Shown: piece after piece, positions 1-6,199 of the stretch | How positions within the stretch are numbered: the stretch's first letter is position 1 | Layout of the letters: each line of letters begins with the position of its first letter | Source: DATLFQ01 sp035540915 | Lineage (GTDB): Bacteria > Actinomycetota > Acidimicrobiia > Acidimicrobiales > GCA-2861595 | DNA length: 13,292 nucleotides | Assembly: GCA_035540915.1 (NCBI GenBank) | Contig: DATLFQ010000171.1 | Span: 1 to 13,292, forward strand | Direction: 5' to 3' | Notes under the pieces: model-generated | What the model saw: only the letters and a program-made list of their open reading frames with translations | Database searches by the model: none | Told to the model about the DNA's origin: nothing | Made by a program: the position numbers and the translations under genes

Positions 1-37
1 AGTTCGCCCCGGCGCCGCCCGGCCCCCGGGGCGAACT
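1..37. repeat. Inverted repeat at the window edge
   Basis: Bases 1-12 are the exact reverse complement of 26-37 (12-bp arms, 13-nt GC-rich loop). The structure could be a transcription terminator of a gene to the left or a mobile-element scar. No T-run follows on the + strand, so a classic rho-independent terminator is not shown. The left flank is cut off, so a longer arm cannot be excluded. Confidence 0.45.
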
Positions 38-43
38 TGGTGC

Positions 44-71
44 CAAATCGCGCGCCAGGGCGCGCGATTTG
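44..71. repeat. Strong inverted repeat, possible terminator
   Basis: Arms 44-55 and 60-71 are perfectly complementary (12 bp, core AAATCGCGCGC) around a 4-nt CAGG loop. This is a very stable hairpin just 7 nt after another one. On the + strand it is followed by CACACAAGT, not a T-run. A two-way terminator or a boundary element between the gene to the left and the degraded segment to the right is possible; its function is inferred only from its shape. Confidence 0.45.
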
Positions 72-148
72 CACACAAGTACAGATTGTTGATCCGACGG
101 ACGGGCCGCGCCCTCCTCCGGCATTTACCAGCCCCACGCCCCAGAACC

Positions 149-441
149 GCGGATGTCCTCCGGAAGGTGGAGGCGCCGTTGACCGGCACGGCCGCCATCC
201 GGTCCGGCGTCACCGACTTGGTGGTGGTGTACGACCTGGCCGCCTGGCGCCGGGGCTCGGCTGGCGACGGCGAGGTGTGCCACGTCGTGGGTGGTGGGCC
301 GGTGCCGGTGGCGGTGGCCAGGGACCTGTGCGCCGACACCTTCGTGAAGGCGGTGATCCGGAACGGCAGGCGCATCGACACGTGGCGCACTTCGGAAGGC
401 ACATCCCCGCCGAGCTGCGCACCGCCCTGGAGCTGGGAGGC
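149..441 (+). pseudogene. Fragment of a DUF222 / 13E12-type HNH endonuclease, frameshifted
   Basis: Reading frame 2 gives a stretch typical of DUF222 proteins: TDLVVVYDLAAWRRG, then GEVCHVVGGGPVPVAVARDL and DTFVKAVIRNGRRIDT. The homology then moves to frame 1 at about 382 and continues VAHFGRHIPAELRTALELG. Restoring one lost G near 382 would rejoin the two parts. In this family the HNH motif follows soon after this point (a YGLEWDH-like sequence). Here the sequence diverges after the LELG and no HNH motif is seen. The N-terminal part of the family is also missing. This is therefore a central relic, truncated at both ends and broken by a one-base indel. DUF222/HNH genes are multi-copy in many actinobacteria, so a remnant at an intergenic site is not surprising. 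The family assignment is from remembered consensus and the exact edges are approximate. Confidence 0.7.
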
Positions 442-515
442 GGGCGCCGCGTGAGGCGCAGCGGGCTTCGGACCGGTTGGCGCGGCTGGCCGTCCGTGGC
501 TCCGGCGCGTGTGGG

Positions 516-521
516 TACCGT
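516..521 (+). promoter_or_regulatory. -10 box (TACCGT) for the methyltransferase
   Basis: TACCGT fits TANNNT and ends 6 nt before the ATG at 528. No Shine-Dalgarno lies between them, so a leaderless transcript starting at or next to the A of the ATG is likely. No clear -35 box is visible. Confidence 0.45.
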
Positions 522-527
522 CTGGCG

Positions 528-1118
528 ATGGCGGCGACCGGCGCGAGCGCGGCGGGCGGGACCGCGGCGGGCGGACGCGTGGCGGATGGGCACGCAGCCC
601 AGGCGCAGCGGCCGTCGGCGTGGGTGGAGCGGTTCGCGCCGCTGGTTCCGGCGGGGGCGGTGGTGCTGGACGTGGCGTGCGGCGCGGGGCGGCACACGCG
701 GCTGTTCCGCGGGCTGGGGCACCCGGTGGTGGCCGTGGACCGGGACGTCGGGCGGCTCGGGGAGCCGGCAGGCGACCCGGGCGTGGAGGTGGTCGAGACG
801 GACCTGGAGACCGGGGCGCCGTTCCCGTGGGCCGGGCGGCGGTTCGGCGGGGTGGTGGTGGCGTGGTACCTCCACCGGCCCATCCTGGGTGGCCTGGTGG
901 CGGCGGTGGCGCCGGGCGGGGTGCTGCTGTACGAGACGTTCGGGCCCGGCCGGTCGGCGAGGCCCGAGTTCGTGCTCGAGGCGGGGGAGCTGCTGGAGGT
1001 GGTGGCCGGAGAGCTGGAGGTGGTGGCCTTCGAGGAGGCGGCCGGGGAGCGTGGCGTGCAGCGGATCGCGGCGCGGCGGCCGGTCGCCGGCACCGGAGAC
1101 GGAGTGGCCCCCGGGTAG
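528..1118 (+). CDS. Class I SAM-dependent methyltransferase
   Basis: The 196-residue protein has the Rossmann-type SAM-binding motif I at residues 46-55 (VLDVACGAGRH region) and an acidic residue at the end of strand 2 (AVDRD, D71). A TDLE segment follows near 91 and VVAWYLHRP near 110-118. The order matches TehB/Methyltransf_11-like enzymes that transfer a methyl group from SAM. The substrate is not evident. The first 30 residues are Ala/Gly-rich and probably disordered. ATG 528 was chosen over TTG 477 because a TACCGT -10 box lies just upstream and the core motif begins well after it. The stop codon TAG overlaps the putative promoter of the DUF177 gene that follows, so the two may be expressed separately. 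Confidence is high in the fold and low in the role; rRNA or ribosome-protein methylation would suit the context but is guesswork. Confidence 0.85.
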   Translation: MAATGASAAGGTAAGGRVADGHAAQAQRPSAWVERFAPLVPAGAVVLDVACGAGRHTRLFRGLGHPVVAVDRDVGRLGEPAGDPGVEVVETDLETGAPFPWAGRRFGGVVVAWYLHRPILGGLVAAVAPGGVLLYETFGPGRSARPEFVLEAGELLEVVAGELEVVAFEEAAGERGVQRIAARRPVAGTGDGVAPG

Positions 1119-1121
1119 CCT
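1116..1121 (+). promoter_or_regulatory. -10 box (TAGCCT) for the yceD-rpmF-plsX unit
   Basis: TAGCCT fits TANNNT; its first three bases are the TAG stop of the methyltransferase. It ends 7 nt before the GTG at 1129, and no Shine-Dalgarno is present. Leaderless initiation at the GTG is inferred. Confidence 0.45.
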
Positions 1122-1128
1122 GAGGGCC

Positions 1129-1632
1129 GTGCCCTCGCCGTTCCTGGTCAACGTGGGCGGGCTCCGCCGGGTGCCGGGGACCCGGCGGGAAGAGTGCCGC
1201 CAGGGCCCACTGGCGGGGCTGGCGGTCACGGGGAGCGCGGTGCCCGACGGCGGCGACGTGGTGGTCGACGTGGTGCTGGAGTCGGTGCCGGGGGCCGTGC
1301 TGGCCACCGGGACGGTGGAGGCGCCGTGGCGGGGTGACTGCCGGCGCTGCGCCGGCGAGGCGGTCGGGCGGCTGCGGGTGGAGGTGCGCGAGCTGTTCGA
1401 GGAGCAGCCCGACCCCGAGCAGACCTATCCTCTTGACGGCGACAGGCTGGACCTGGAGCCGATGGCCCGGGACGCGGTGCTGCTGGAGTTGCCGCTCGCC
1501 CCGCTCTGCTCGCCGGAGTGCCAGGGCCTGTGCCCGACGTGCGGCGCCGACCGCAACCAGGGCGACTGCGGCTGCGCGCCGCAGAAGGTGGACGACCGGT
1601 GGGCGGCACTCGACGCCCTACGAGAGAACTGA
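1129..1632 (+). CDS. yceD: DUF177 / YceD family protein (23S rRNA accumulation)
   Basis: This 167-residue protein belongs to DUF177. Members occur next to rpmF across bacteria, and the E. coli protein YceD affects 23S rRNA accumulation. The sequence shows the CRRC pair at 71-74, the family's acidic ELFEEQPDPEQTYPL segment, and a C-terminal cysteine cluster C127-x3-C131-x3-C135-x2-C138 followed by C147 and C149. The cluster suggests bound zinc. The start is GTG 1129, placed by the -10 box at 1116 and by the usual beginning of the family (FLVNVGGL). It ends 12 nt before rpmF, so the two are one transcription unit. It probably acts in large-subunit assembly together with L32. The exact biochemical role is not known. 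Confidence 0.9.
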   Translation: MPSPFLVNVGGLRRVPGTRREECRQGPLAGLAVTGSAVPDGGDVVVDVVLESVPGAVLATGTVEAPWRGDCRRCAGEAVGRLRVEVRELFEEQPDPEQTYPLDGDRLDLEPMARDAVLLELPLAPLCSPECQGLCPTCGADRNQGDCGCAPQKVDDRWAALDALREN

Positions 1633-1644
1633 GAGAGCGAGCCG

Positions 1645-1824
1645 ATGGCCGTACCGAAGAAGAAGACGTCGAAGGCCAAGAGCCGCAGCCGGCGGGCCAG
1701 CAACTGGACGCTCGAGCCGCCCGCCCGCAGCATCTGCCCCCAGTGCAGCCACACCAAGGTCCCCCACACGGTGTGCCCCAACTGCGGGTGGTACAAGGGC
1801 CGCCAGGCTCTCGACGTCGGTTGA
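1645..1824 (+). CDS. rpmF: 50S ribosomal protein L32 (zinc-ribbon form)
   Basis: A 59-residue protein starts MAVPKKKTSKAKSRSRRA, the standard L32 N-terminus. C31-x2-C34 and C44-x2-C47 form an intact zinc ribbon, so this is the C+ paralogue; some actinobacteria also carry a cysteine-free copy elsewhere. A GAGAGAGCGAG stretch 4-14 nt upstream serves as a ribosome-binding site. The gene lies 12 nt after the DUF177 gene and 10 nt before plsX. L32 is a structural protein of the large subunit. If a second L32 exists in the genome, zinc limitation could control the choice between them, but nothing here shows a Zur site. Confidence 0.96.
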   Translation: MAVPKKKTSKAKSRSRRASNWTLEPPARSICPQCSHTKVPHTVCPNCGWYKGRQALDVG

Positions 1825-1834
1825 CCCGGAGTCG

Positions 1835-2827
1835 ATGACCCCCATGCGGCCGGTTGCGGTCGACGTCATGGGGACCGACCGCGGGCCCGCCGAGATCGTG
1901 GCCGGCGCCCGCCAGGCCAGCGAGCGGGGCATCCCGGTGCTGCTGGTGGGCCGGCCCGAGGAGATGGGCGACACCGGCGACCTGCCCGTCCTGGCTGCCA
2001 CCGAGGTCATCGGGATGCACGACGACGCCGCCACCGGCGTGCGGCGTCGCAAGGACGCATCGGTGGTGCGGGCGGCGGAGGCGGTGCGGGACGGCCAGGC
2101 CAGCGCCATGGTCAGCGCCGGCAACACCGGCGCCGCCATGGGCAGCGCCCTGCTGCGCATGGGCCGCCTGCCCGGCGTGAGCCGCCCGGCCATCGCCACC
2201 CCGCTGCCCGTCCCGGGCACCACTCCCACCGTGCTGCTCGACGCCGGGGCCAACGCCGAGTGCCAGCCCGGCTGGCTCGTCCAGTTCGCCCAGATGGGCG
2301 CCGCCTTCGCCACCGGTCGCTTCGGCATCGAGCACCCGCGGGTCGGCCTCCTGTCGATCGGCGAGGAGGAGACCAAGGGGAGCCCACTGGTCAAGGAGGC
2401 GCACGCCCTCCTCAAGGCGCCCGAACGCTGGACCGGCTCGGGTGGGCAGTTCGTCGGCAACGTCGAGGGCCGGGACCTGCTGACCGACCGGATCGACGTG
2501 GTGGTGACCGACGGGTTCACCGGGAACGTCGTGCTCAAGACGTTGGAGGGCGCCATGTCCTTCATGCGCCGGGCCGTGTTCGGTGCCCTCACCTCGTCGG
2601 CCGACGCGGCGGAGGTGGGCGCGGCCGCCGTGCCGCTGCTCCTGCCGCTGGTCAAGGAGATGGACCCCGAGTCCTACGGCGGTGCCCTGCTGCTGGGGGT
2701 CGACGGCGTCTGCATCATCAGCCACGGATCCTCGTCGTCGGAGGCGGTCCTCAATGCGGTCGGCGTGGCCGCCGACATGGTGCAGCGCGGCCTGGTCGAC
2801 CGCCTCCGCCAAGCCCTCAAGGGCTGA
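1835..2827 (+). CDS. plsX: Phosphate acyltransferase PlsX
   Basis: PlsX makes acyl-phosphate from acyl-ACP, the first step of phosphatidic acid synthesis in the PlsX/PlsY pathway. The 330-residue length is normal. Family blocks seen in order are VAVDVMGTD near the start, SAGNTGA at 94-100, LLDAGANAEC, GNVEGRDLL, VVVTDGFTGNVVLKTLEG, and a C-terminal YGGALLLGVDG with a serine-rich HGSSSSEAV. The first block differs from the more common VDAMGGD. ATG 1835 is used, with CGGAG at 1827-1831. ATG 1844 three codons later is an equally possible start and gives the usual MRPVAVD beginning. It lies 10 nt after rpmF and 45 nt before acpP, whose product is its substrate carrier. It works at the cytoplasmic face of the membrane. 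Confidence 0.95.
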   Translation: MTPMRPVAVDVMGTDRGPAEIVAGARQASERGIPVLLVGRPEEMGDTGDLPVLAATEVIGMHDDAATGVRRRKDASVVRAAEAVRDGQASAMVSAGNTGAAMGSALLRMGRLPGVSRPAIATPLPVPGTTPTVLLDAGANAECQPGWLVQFAQMGAAFATGRFGIEHPRVGLLSIGEEETKGSPLVKEAHALLKAPERWTGSGGQFVGNVEGRDLLTDRIDVVVTDGFTGNVVLKTLEGAMSFMRRAVFGALTSSADAAEVGAAAVPLLLPLVKEMDPESYGGALLLGVDGVCIISHGSSSSEAVLNAVGVAADMVQRGLVDRLRQALKG

Positions 2828-2837
2828 CGGGCCCGGC

Positions 2838-2843
2838 TACAGT
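2838..2843 (+). promoter_or_regulatory. Possible internal -10 box (TACAGT) before acpP
   Basis: TACAGT fits TANNNT and lies in the only larger gap of the operon, 29 nt before the acpP GTG. A separate Shine-Dalgarno (GAGGAG, 2862-2867) follows, so a short leader would be made. ACP is needed in large amounts, so an extra promoter is plausible. No -35 box is clear. Confidence 0.3.
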
Positions 2844-2872
2844 TCCCCGGCCGACCCTTCCGAGGAGCGCCA

Positions 2873-3169
2873 GTGCCTGCAGAAACCCACGTGGAGCGCA
2901 GCCCGATGGACCGCCAGCAGGTCTTCGAGCTGATTCGCGACCGCTTGGCCGACATCTTGGAGATCGACCCGGGCGCCATCGCCGAGGGGGCGTCGTTTGC
3001 CGAGGACCTGTCGGCGGACTCGCTGGCCCTGATCGAGCTGGTCGAGGCGCTGGAGGAGGAGTTGGGCGAGCGGACGGTCGGGTTCCGCATCGACGACGAG
3101 GACCTGGAAGACCTCAAGACCGTGCGCGACGCCGTCGACTACGTGGTGGCCAAGCTCGGGGCGGGATGA
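2873..3169 (+). CDS. acpP: Acyl carrier protein
   Basis: The protein is 98 residues from GTG 2873, or 87 from ATG 2906 (MDRQQVFELI). GAGGAG ends 5 nt before the GTG and supports the longer form, but most ACPs begin like the shorter one. The ADSLAL motif holds the phosphopantetheine attachment serine (S50 of the long form). An acidic helix follows (LIELVEALEEELG), then the FRIDDEDLEDLKTVRDAVDYV end. It carries growing acyl chains in fatty-acid synthesis and donates them to PlsX encoded just upstream. The TGA stop overlaps an ATG (ATGA, 3166-3169), the usual sign of coupling to a downstream gene, here rnc; see that entry for why the coupling is odd. Confidence 0.95.
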   Translation: MPAETHVERSPMDRQQVFELIRDRLADILEIDPGAIAEGASFAEDLSADSLALIELVEALEEELGERTVGFRIDDEDLEDLKTVRDAVDYVVAKLGAG

Positions 3170-3901
3170 GCGATCGCCGGCGTTGAGGACCCGGCGGGAC
3201 CGGACGACCTGGCGCGCCGGCTCGGGGTCACCCAGGTCCGCCTGCTGGAGCGGGCGCTGGCCCACCGGTCATGGTGCGCCGAGACGGCGGGAGGCCAGAA
3301 GTCCAACGAGCGGTTGGAGTTCCTGGGCGACGCCGTCCTCGGGCTCGTGATCACCGACCACCTCTACCGGACCTACGAACTGCCCGAGGGCCAGCTGGCA
3401 AAGGTCCGGGCCTCGGTCGTCAACTCCGCGGCCCTGGCCGAGGTGGCCGCCGAGCTGGGTCTGGGCGAGGCCCTCCTGCTGGGTCGGGGCGAGGACGCCT
3501 CGGGCGGGCGCGAGAAGCCGTCCATCCTGGCCGACGCCATGGAGGCCGTGATCGGCGCCGTCTACCTCGACGGTGGCTGGCCGGCGGCGGCCGGGCTAAT
3601 CCTGGAGCTGCTGGGCGAGCGGGTCGGCCTCGCAGCCGCCGGCCCGGGGGGCCAGGACTACAAGACCCGACTGCAGGAGCTGGCCGCTCGGACCTACGAC
3701 CAGCTGCCCCGCTACCACGTGATCGACGAGGGTCCCGACCACGCCAAGCACTTCTTCGCTTCCGTGTCGGTCGGCGGGCTGGAGCGGGGCCGGGGTCACG
3801 GCCGGTCCAAGAAGCAGGCCGAACAGTCGGCGGCCAAGGCGGCCTGGGAGACCCTCGCCGGCGGCGACGGCGCCGGCGAGCCCGCGGGCCCCGATGCCTG
3901 A
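3166..3901 (+). CDS. rnc: Ribonuclease III, start codon missing or frameshifted
   Basis: RNase III cuts double-stranded RNA, including the 30S rRNA precursor. The frame running to 3901 encodes LLERALAHRSW, then NERLEFLGDAVLGLV with the catalytic acidic residues, and KPSILADAMEAVIGAVYLDGG with the second set. A C-terminal dsRNA-binding domain runs from DYKTRLQELA to SKKQAEQSAAKAAW. The domain content is complete. The beginning is odd. In frame, the codon before 3170 is the acpP TGA, and no ATG, GTG or TTG occurs until TTG 3314, which lies inside the conserved NERLEFLGD. The expected start is ATG 3166, overlapping the acpP stop. That ATG is one frame off and reads MSDRRR then TGA at 3184. Removing one base between 3169 and 3184 would give a normal start. 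Other options are ATC 3173 or CTG 3209 as a rare start, or a +1 shift. Annotated from 3166; the real protein frame is 3170-3901. Confidence 0.88.
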
Positions 3902-3920
3902 GCTGCTCCATGCCTGAGCT
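3894..3920 (+). repeat. 11-bp direct repeat spanning the rnc end and mutM start
   Basis: ATGCCTGAGCT occurs at 3894-3904 and again at 3910-3920, 16 nt apart. The first copy contains the rnc stop (TGA 3899-3901) and encodes a short decoy, MPELLHA and stop. The second copy is the true mutM start, MPEL. It may record a small tandem duplication that moved the mutM start downstream of the rnc stop. Confidence 0.7.
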
Positions 3921-4776
3921 CCCGGAGGTCGAGACCATCCGCCGCGACCTCGAGAAGGAGGTGGTCGGCAAACGGGTGAAGTCGGTCGAGGTCACCGGGG
4001 CCCGCGCCACGCGCCGCCACCAGTCGGCGGAGGACTTCGTCAGCCGGCTCGAGGGCCACAAGATCGTCGGCATCACCCGCAAGGGCAAGTACCTGCTCCT
4101 CACCCTCGACCCCGCGGGCGATGCCGGCAAGGGAACCCCGCCCGACGTCCTGGTGGTCCACCTGGGCATGAGCGGCCAGCTGCTGCGGGCCAAGTCGGCC
4201 AAGGAGCCGGCGGCCAAGCACACCCACGTGGTGGTCACCTTCACCCAGGGCGGGCAGCTGCGCTTCGTCGACCCCCGCACCTTCGGCGAGCTGTTCGTCA
4301 CGCGAGCCGACGAGGTCGAGCAGGCGGTGCCCGAGCTGGCCCACCTCGGCTTCGACCCGCTGGAGGAGGTGATGAGCTGGGCCCGCTTCGGCGAGATGCT
4401 GCACACTCGACGGACCAAGCTCAAGCCGCTGCTCATGGACCAGCGCTTCCTGGCCGGCATCGGCAACATGTACGCCGACGAGATCCTCTGGGCGGCCGGC
4501 CTGCGGCCCGACCGGGGCTCCGAGACCCTGTCCGCCCAGGAGGTACGCCGCCTCTACCGGGCCATGGTGGAGACGCTGCAGGACGCCATCAAGCACCGGG
4601 GCAGTTCGCTGGCCGACGAGCAGTACCGCGACCTGTTCGGCGAGGTGGGCGACTTCCAGAGCCAGCACAAGGTCTACGACCGCGAGGGCCAGCCCTGCCG
4701 CCGCTGCCGCAGCCCCATCGCCCGCGTCAAGGCCCAGGGCCGCTCGACGTTCCTGTGCCCCCAGTGCCAGGTGTGA
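3910..4776 (+). CDS. mutM: Formamidopyrimidine-DNA glycosylase (Fpg/MutM)
   Basis: The 288-residue enzyme removes oxidised purines such as 8-oxoguanine and nicks the resulting abasic site. The N-terminus MPELPEVETI supplies the catalytic Pro2 and Glu3. K60 in the RKGKYLLL segment matches the conserved active-site lysine. MDQRFLAGIGNMYADEILW is the helix-two-turn-helix region. The C-terminal zinc finger is intact: C263-x2-C266 and C283-x2-C286, with the GRST arginine (R278) that contacts the lesion. ATG 3910 is required for the MPELPEVE beginning; the earlier ATG at 3894 is in another frame and closes after seven codons. It starts 8 nt after the rnc stop, as last gene of the + strand run. rnc-mutM adjacency is common in actinobacteria. 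Confidence 0.97.
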   Translation: MPELPEVETIRRDLEKEVVGKRVKSVEVTGARATRRHQSAEDFVSRLEGHKIVGITRKGKYLLLTLDPAGDAGKGTPPDVLVVHLGMSGQLLRAKSAKEPAAKHTHVVVTFTQGGQLRFVDPRTFGELFVTRADEVEQAVPELAHLGFDPLEEVMSWARFGEMLHTRRTKLKPLLMDQRFLAGIGNMYADEILWAAGLRPDRGSETLSAQEVRRLYRAMVETLQDAIKHRGSSLADEQYRDLFGEVGDFQSQHKVYDREGQPCRRCRSPIARVKAQGRSTFLCPQCQV

Positions 4777-4811
4777 CCCTGCCTGGGGTCATGTGACCGT
4801 CCGCCGCGGTC
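4774..4811 (+). terminator. Possible terminator hairpins after mutM
   Basis: TGACCC (4774-4779, starting with the mutM stop) pairs with GGGTCA (4786-4791). A second arm pair follows: GACCG (4795-4799) with CGGTC (4807-4811). No T-run follows. They lie where transcription of the + operon should end before the convergent minus-strand pair. Confidence 0.25.
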
Positions 4812-5064
4812 CCTCAATGCCGGCCAAGACAGGCTGCGACAGCCCGTCGGCGAAGCCGGAGTGCTCGGTCCGCCGCCGGGAGCGCCACGGCGGGCAGGCC
4901 CGGGCCAAATCGGCCTCCGGCGGCCGGGGCGGGGCTCGGGCCCCCAGGAACCGAGGCCATGGCGATGGACGCTTCTTGGGCGAGAGGCTCGGAGGACGGC
5001 CGGCCGGCGTCGTTGGCGACCCACGGCGGGACCTTCTTTCCGGGTCGAAGTCGGGTGGGGCGGT
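4812..5064. other. Intergenic stretch between convergent genes, no gene recognised
   Basis: The stretch separates the end of mutM from the end of the minus-strand membrane protein gene. Open frames cross it on both strands, as expected at this GC content, but their translations are Pro/Arg/Gly-rich with no motif I know. I see no RNA gene. Confidence 0.5.
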
Positions 5065-5718
5065 TCAGGTGCTGCTCGCCGAGGCACTGCGCTGCAGCCG
5101 GGCCGACCGGCTCGTCACCACGCCGGCGACGGCCGCGCTGTCCAGTCGGTAGCGGGTCCGACTGCTGCGGCGGGCCCGGCCGACCGACCAGCGGACGGCC
5201 TGGAGGGCCAGCCAGGTGCAGGCCAGGTACACCGGGAAGCCGACGAGGATCTGGAGCAGCCCCTCGGCCAGGGGCGAGCGGTCGTGGACGTGCATGTTGC
5301 GGGCGGCCACCTGGCGGTCGTGGCCGAACAGCGCGGTGGCCAGCCGGGCCACCGGCGTGCCCGCCCCGGCCACGATGTTGTGCAGGAACGGCCCCGGCCC
5401 CGTGGTCAGGGTGAACAGGGTCGCCACCGCGCCCACGTAGGCCCGTTGGCCGCCCCGGCCCGCCAGCCACACCCCCAGCGGGACGATGGCTGCCAGGACC
5501 GGTGTGAGGGCGACGAAGCCCAGCGAGGAGTCGAGCAGCCAGTGGTGGGCGTCGGCGATGGCCGGGCCCTGCTCGCCCCGCACGATGGCGTGGAACCAGA
5601 ACATGACGGCGCCACCGCCGAAGGTGAGCAGGGCCGAGCTGACCAGCAGGGCCACCCAGGCCACCGGATGCCGGTAGAACTGGCGGACCACTCCAGCCCA
5701 GGTGGCGAGCGCGTTCAC
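5065..5718 (-). CDS. Four-helix membrane protein of unknown function
   Basis: I do not recognise the family. The 217-residue protein has about four hydrophobic segments, near residues 19-42, 66-87, 93-114 and 152-176, and a basic, serine-rich C-terminal tail (RARRSSRTR). Eight histidines lie in or beside the helices: H17, H43, H58, H59, H113, H133, H143 and H145. Some sit in marked groups (AHHW, LHNIV, NMHVHD), which could bind a metal or haem; this is inference only. The GTG start at 5718 overlaps the TGA stop of the upstream stress-protein gene (GTGA), so the two are probably translated together. The open frame extends further upstream, but that part only mirrors the stress-protein gene in another frame. 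The product is predicted to lie in the cytoplasmic membrane. Confidence 0.8.
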   Translation of the reverse strand: MNALATWAGVVRQFYRHPVAWVALLVSSALLTFGGGAVMFWFHAIVRGEQGPAIADAHHWLLDSSLGFVALTPVLAAIVPLGVWLAGRGGQRAYVGAVATLFTLTTGPGPFLHNIVAGAGTPVARLATALFGHDRQVAARNMHVHDRSPLAEGLLQILVGFPVYLACTWLALQAVRWSVGRARRSSRTRYRLDSAAVAGVVTSRSARLQRSASASST

Positions 5719-6113
5719 GACGCCACCAGGACGACCGGGCAGGCGACCCGGTTCACCAGGTCCCGGGAGGCGCGGTTCGACAGCAGCGCCCGGCGGCCGG
5801 CCCGACCGGAGGGCACGACTACCAGGTCGGGCCGCTCGGCAGCGGCCGCCTCGCACACCGTGCGAACGGCCGAGCCGCGGGCCCGCCGCGCCCGCACCCG
5901 CAGGCCGGGGAACTCGTCCGTCAGGGGAGCGACCGGGCTGACCGGGTCGGGCACCCCATCGGGGTCGAAGAGGTTACGGGCGTCCACCGCCGGCTCCACC
6001 TGCAGGATGACCAGCTCGGCGCGGTACGTCGAGGCCAGCTCGGCGGCGGCCTGGAGGACCTGGTCCGGTCCACCGGCCGCCGAGGTGCCCACCAGGATCT
6101 TGCTGATCGCCAT
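5715..6113 (-). CDS. Universal stress protein (UspA) family protein
   Basis: The 132-residue single-domain protein begins MAISKILVGTSAAGGPDQVL, continues with ELVILQVEP, and ends with ERPDLVVVPS and VACPVVLVAS, the strand pattern of Usp proteins. The ATP-binding loop is unusual. A GRAG (G-x-x-G) is present, but the spacer is short and the usual Gly-Ser before the last helix is replaced by SNRAS. It may not bind ATP, like UspA itself. ATG 6113 is preceded by a strong Shine-Dalgarno, GGGGGAG, with 8-nt spacing. Its stop overlaps the start of the membrane protein gene, so it may be a soluble partner of that protein. Usp proteins respond to starvation, hypoxia or redox stress; no specific regulator site could be identified. 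Confidence 0.9.
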   Translation of the reverse strand: MAISKILVGTSAAGGPDQVLQAAAELASTYRAELVILQVEPAVDARNLFDPDGVPDPVSPVAPLTDEFPGLRVRARRARGSAVRTVCEAAAAERPDLVVVPSGRAGRRALLSNRASRDLVNRVACPVVLVAS

Positions 6114-6121
6114 GTTTCCGT

Positions 6122-6128
6122 CTCCCCC
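6122..6128 (-). promoter_or_regulatory. Strong ribosome-binding site of the stress protein
   Basis: GGGGGAG on the minus strand, 8 nt before the ATG at 6113. Unlike several genes in this window that look leaderless, this one has a clear leader and Shine-Dalgarno. Confidence 0.7.
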
Positions 6129-6199
6129 TGTACGCCAGATGAACAGCTCTACGGCTGTGGACCTGTGCTGACCGTCTGATGGGAACGGAGCGGCCGTCG

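Noticed and set aside
37..1632. Single long open frame on + running from the left edge to the end of DUF177
   Set aside because: Only its last 167 codons match a family; the rest is an Arg/Gly-rich out-of-frame reading of the methyltransferase gene and of part of the HNH relic, caused by high GC.
1226..2812. Long minus-strand open frame opposite yceD, rpmF and plsX
   Set aside because: It mirrors well-supported genes and shows no recognisable domain.
2873..3901. AcpP-RNase III fusion by TGA readthrough
   Set aside because: The two genes share a frame across one TGA, but the ATGA overlap and separate roles make an indel or odd start much more likely than a fusion.
4793..5152. Open frame on + after mutM
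   Set aside because: It has no ribosome-binding site, no motif, an Arg/Gly/Ser-rich translation, and its 3' part overlaps the membrane protein gene.
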